DNA of 6,005 nt. It comes from Sphingomonas paucimobilis. Its GTDB lineage: Bacteria; Pseudomonadota; Alphaproteobacteria; Sphingomonadales; Sphingomonadaceae. Positions within the stretch are counted from its first letter, which is position 1; the number at the start of each line of letters is the position of its first letter. The notes beneath the pieces were generated by a model. That model saw only the letters and a program-made list of their open reading frames with translations. It made no database searches and was not told the DNA's origin. The stretch covers positions 1 to 6,005 of the forward strand of contig CAMAQU010000111.1 in NCBI GenBank assembly GCA_945860425.1. Reading direction: 5' to 3'. A program made the position numbers and the translations under genes. Below are positions 5,646-6,005 of this stretch, one piece after another.

Positions 5646-5679
5646 CCCCGCCAAGGCGCGATCCCCTTAGGAAGCGGGG
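5646..5679 (-). promoter_or_regulatory. Inverted repeat overlapping the F0 promoter/leader
   Basis: CCCCGC (minus 5679-5674) pairs with GCGGGG (minus 5651-5646), and inside it AAGG pairs with CCTT around an 8-nt loop. On the minus strand the hairpin is followed by TTTGT. It covers the proposed -10 region, so it could be a DNA operator. It would make a terminator/attenuator only if transcription starts further upstream. The function is not established. Confidence 0.35.
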
Positions 5680-5692
5680 CGGATCAAGTCAA
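5664..5692 (-). promoter_or_regulatory. Putative promoter of the F0 ATP synthase operon
   Basis: On the minus strand TTGACT (5692-5687), one mismatch from the -35 consensus, is followed after 17 bp by TAAGGG (5669-5664), a poor -10. Alphaproteobacterial promoters often keep a strong TTGAC with a loose -10. Initiation would be near 5657, leaving a leader of about 60 nt before atpI. It is the best -35 match I found in the divergent gap. Confidence 0.4.
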
Positions 5693-5937
5693 CCGACATT
5701 GGGCCTTGCGTTGATTTGCACACGCGCGTCCTTAGATACCTGTTGACCGTTTATCTGACCGCACGGCACCCATATCTGGGGATTTGCTTTAGGGCATAAA
5801 AGCACAACTCGTTTGCGCCTGCCCTGAACTTCAGGAATGGCGCGCGAACTGGTCTCACACCAGATAGGCACAGCTTAGCTTATTTGCAGTCTAAAATTTG
5901 CGACGCTGTGTTAGGGAGCTTGAAGGGGGCCCCGTTT
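5693..5937. other. Divergent intergenic region between atpI and the TauE-like gene
   Basis: No convincing gene is seen here on either strand. It is more AT-rich than its surroundings and holds small palindromes: ACGCGCGT (5722-5729), CCTGAA-C-TTCAGG (5823-5835), CTGGT/ACCAG around a 5-nt loop (5849-5863), and GGGGCCCC (5926-5933) over the ribosome site of the next gene. Weak plus-strand promoter-like pairs occur: TTGATT 5711-5716 with TAGATA 5733-5738, and TTGCAG 5884-5889 with TGTGTT 5907-5912. Neither is strong enough to call. No tRNA or recognisable riboswitch was found by eye. Confidence 0.5.
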
Positions 5938-6005
5938 ATGCCAGAGTTAACAATGGACCATCTTCAGGCCATTCTTCCCTTCATTGCCGTGGGCTTTTTT
6001 GCCCA
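5938..6005 (+). CDS. TauE/SafE-family permease, N-terminal fragment (runs off right edge)
   Basis: Twenty-two complete codons are present. The product begins MPELTMDHLQAI and continues LPFIAVGFFAQ, the start of a hydrophobic helix. TauE/SafE (DUF81) permeases, inner-membrane exporters linked to sulfite, sulfoacetate or other organosulfur anions, commonly open with LPF-x-x-VGF-x-AQ followed by LVDGALGM. The next residues would decide the call but lie outside the window. The start at 5938 is supported by AAGGGGG ending 8 nt upstream. An internal ATG at 5953 has no comparable site. The gene is divergent from the F0 operon. The assignment rests on a very short peptide. Confidence 0.5.
   Translation, partial: MPELTMDHLQAILPFIAVGFFA

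Noticed and set aside
5689..5871. 60-codon open frame on the minus strand upstream of atpI
   Set aside because: No ribosome site or family resemblance, and its 3' end runs into the putative F0 promoter. It most likely occurs by chance.

Overview
The window looks like chromosomal DNA from an alphaproteobacterium, most likely a member of the Sphingomonadales. The best evidence is a stand-alone F0 ATP synthase operon in the alphaproteobacterial order atpI-atpB-atpE-atpF'-atpF. It carries two b-type subunits and has no F1 genes attached. The protein signatures fit too: AtpB opens with a GKIDPMHQF-like segment, subunit c has a Glu proton site, and b' opens with MPQISQI. This placement rests on recalled family patterns, not on a search.

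Layout, left to right. Bases 1-118 (minus) hold the first 39 codons of a membrane protein that resembles an AI-2E/PerM-family permease and runs off the left edge. Bases 186-2117 (minus) are a complete uvrC, encoding the nucleotide-excision-repair endonuclease. A 55-bp divergent gap separates it from a short-chain dehydrogenase/reductase (2173-2895, plus). Bases 2896-3112 are a convergent intergenic region. It holds a 125-bp element bounded by two nearly perfect 27-bp inverted repeats, each of which is itself a hairpin, followed by the intrinsic terminator of the ATP synthase operon. Bases 3113-5596 (minus) are the F0 operon, read right to left: atpI, atpB (subunit a), atpE (subunit c), atpF' (b') and atpF (b). 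Bases 5597-5937 are a divergent non-coding region with a putative F0 promoter and several small inverted repeats. At 5938 a plus-strand gene begins and runs off the right edge; its first 22 residues resemble the N-terminus of a TauE/SafE-family permease.

The five F0 genes make the membrane proton turbine. AtpE forms the c-ring, AtpB the half-channels with the essential Arg, AtpF' and AtpF the heterodimeric peripheral stalk, and AtpI an assembly or regulatory accessory. The F1 genes must lie elsewhere in the genome. The other genes have no evident functional link to them.

I found no sign of a new defence, mobile or biosynthetic system. The items most worth a second look are the paired-repeat element at 2904-3028, the uvrC promoter that appears to overlap the start codon of the neighbouring dehydrogenase, the folded promoter/leader of the F0 operon, and an Ala at a usually Asn position near the essential Arg of AtpB.
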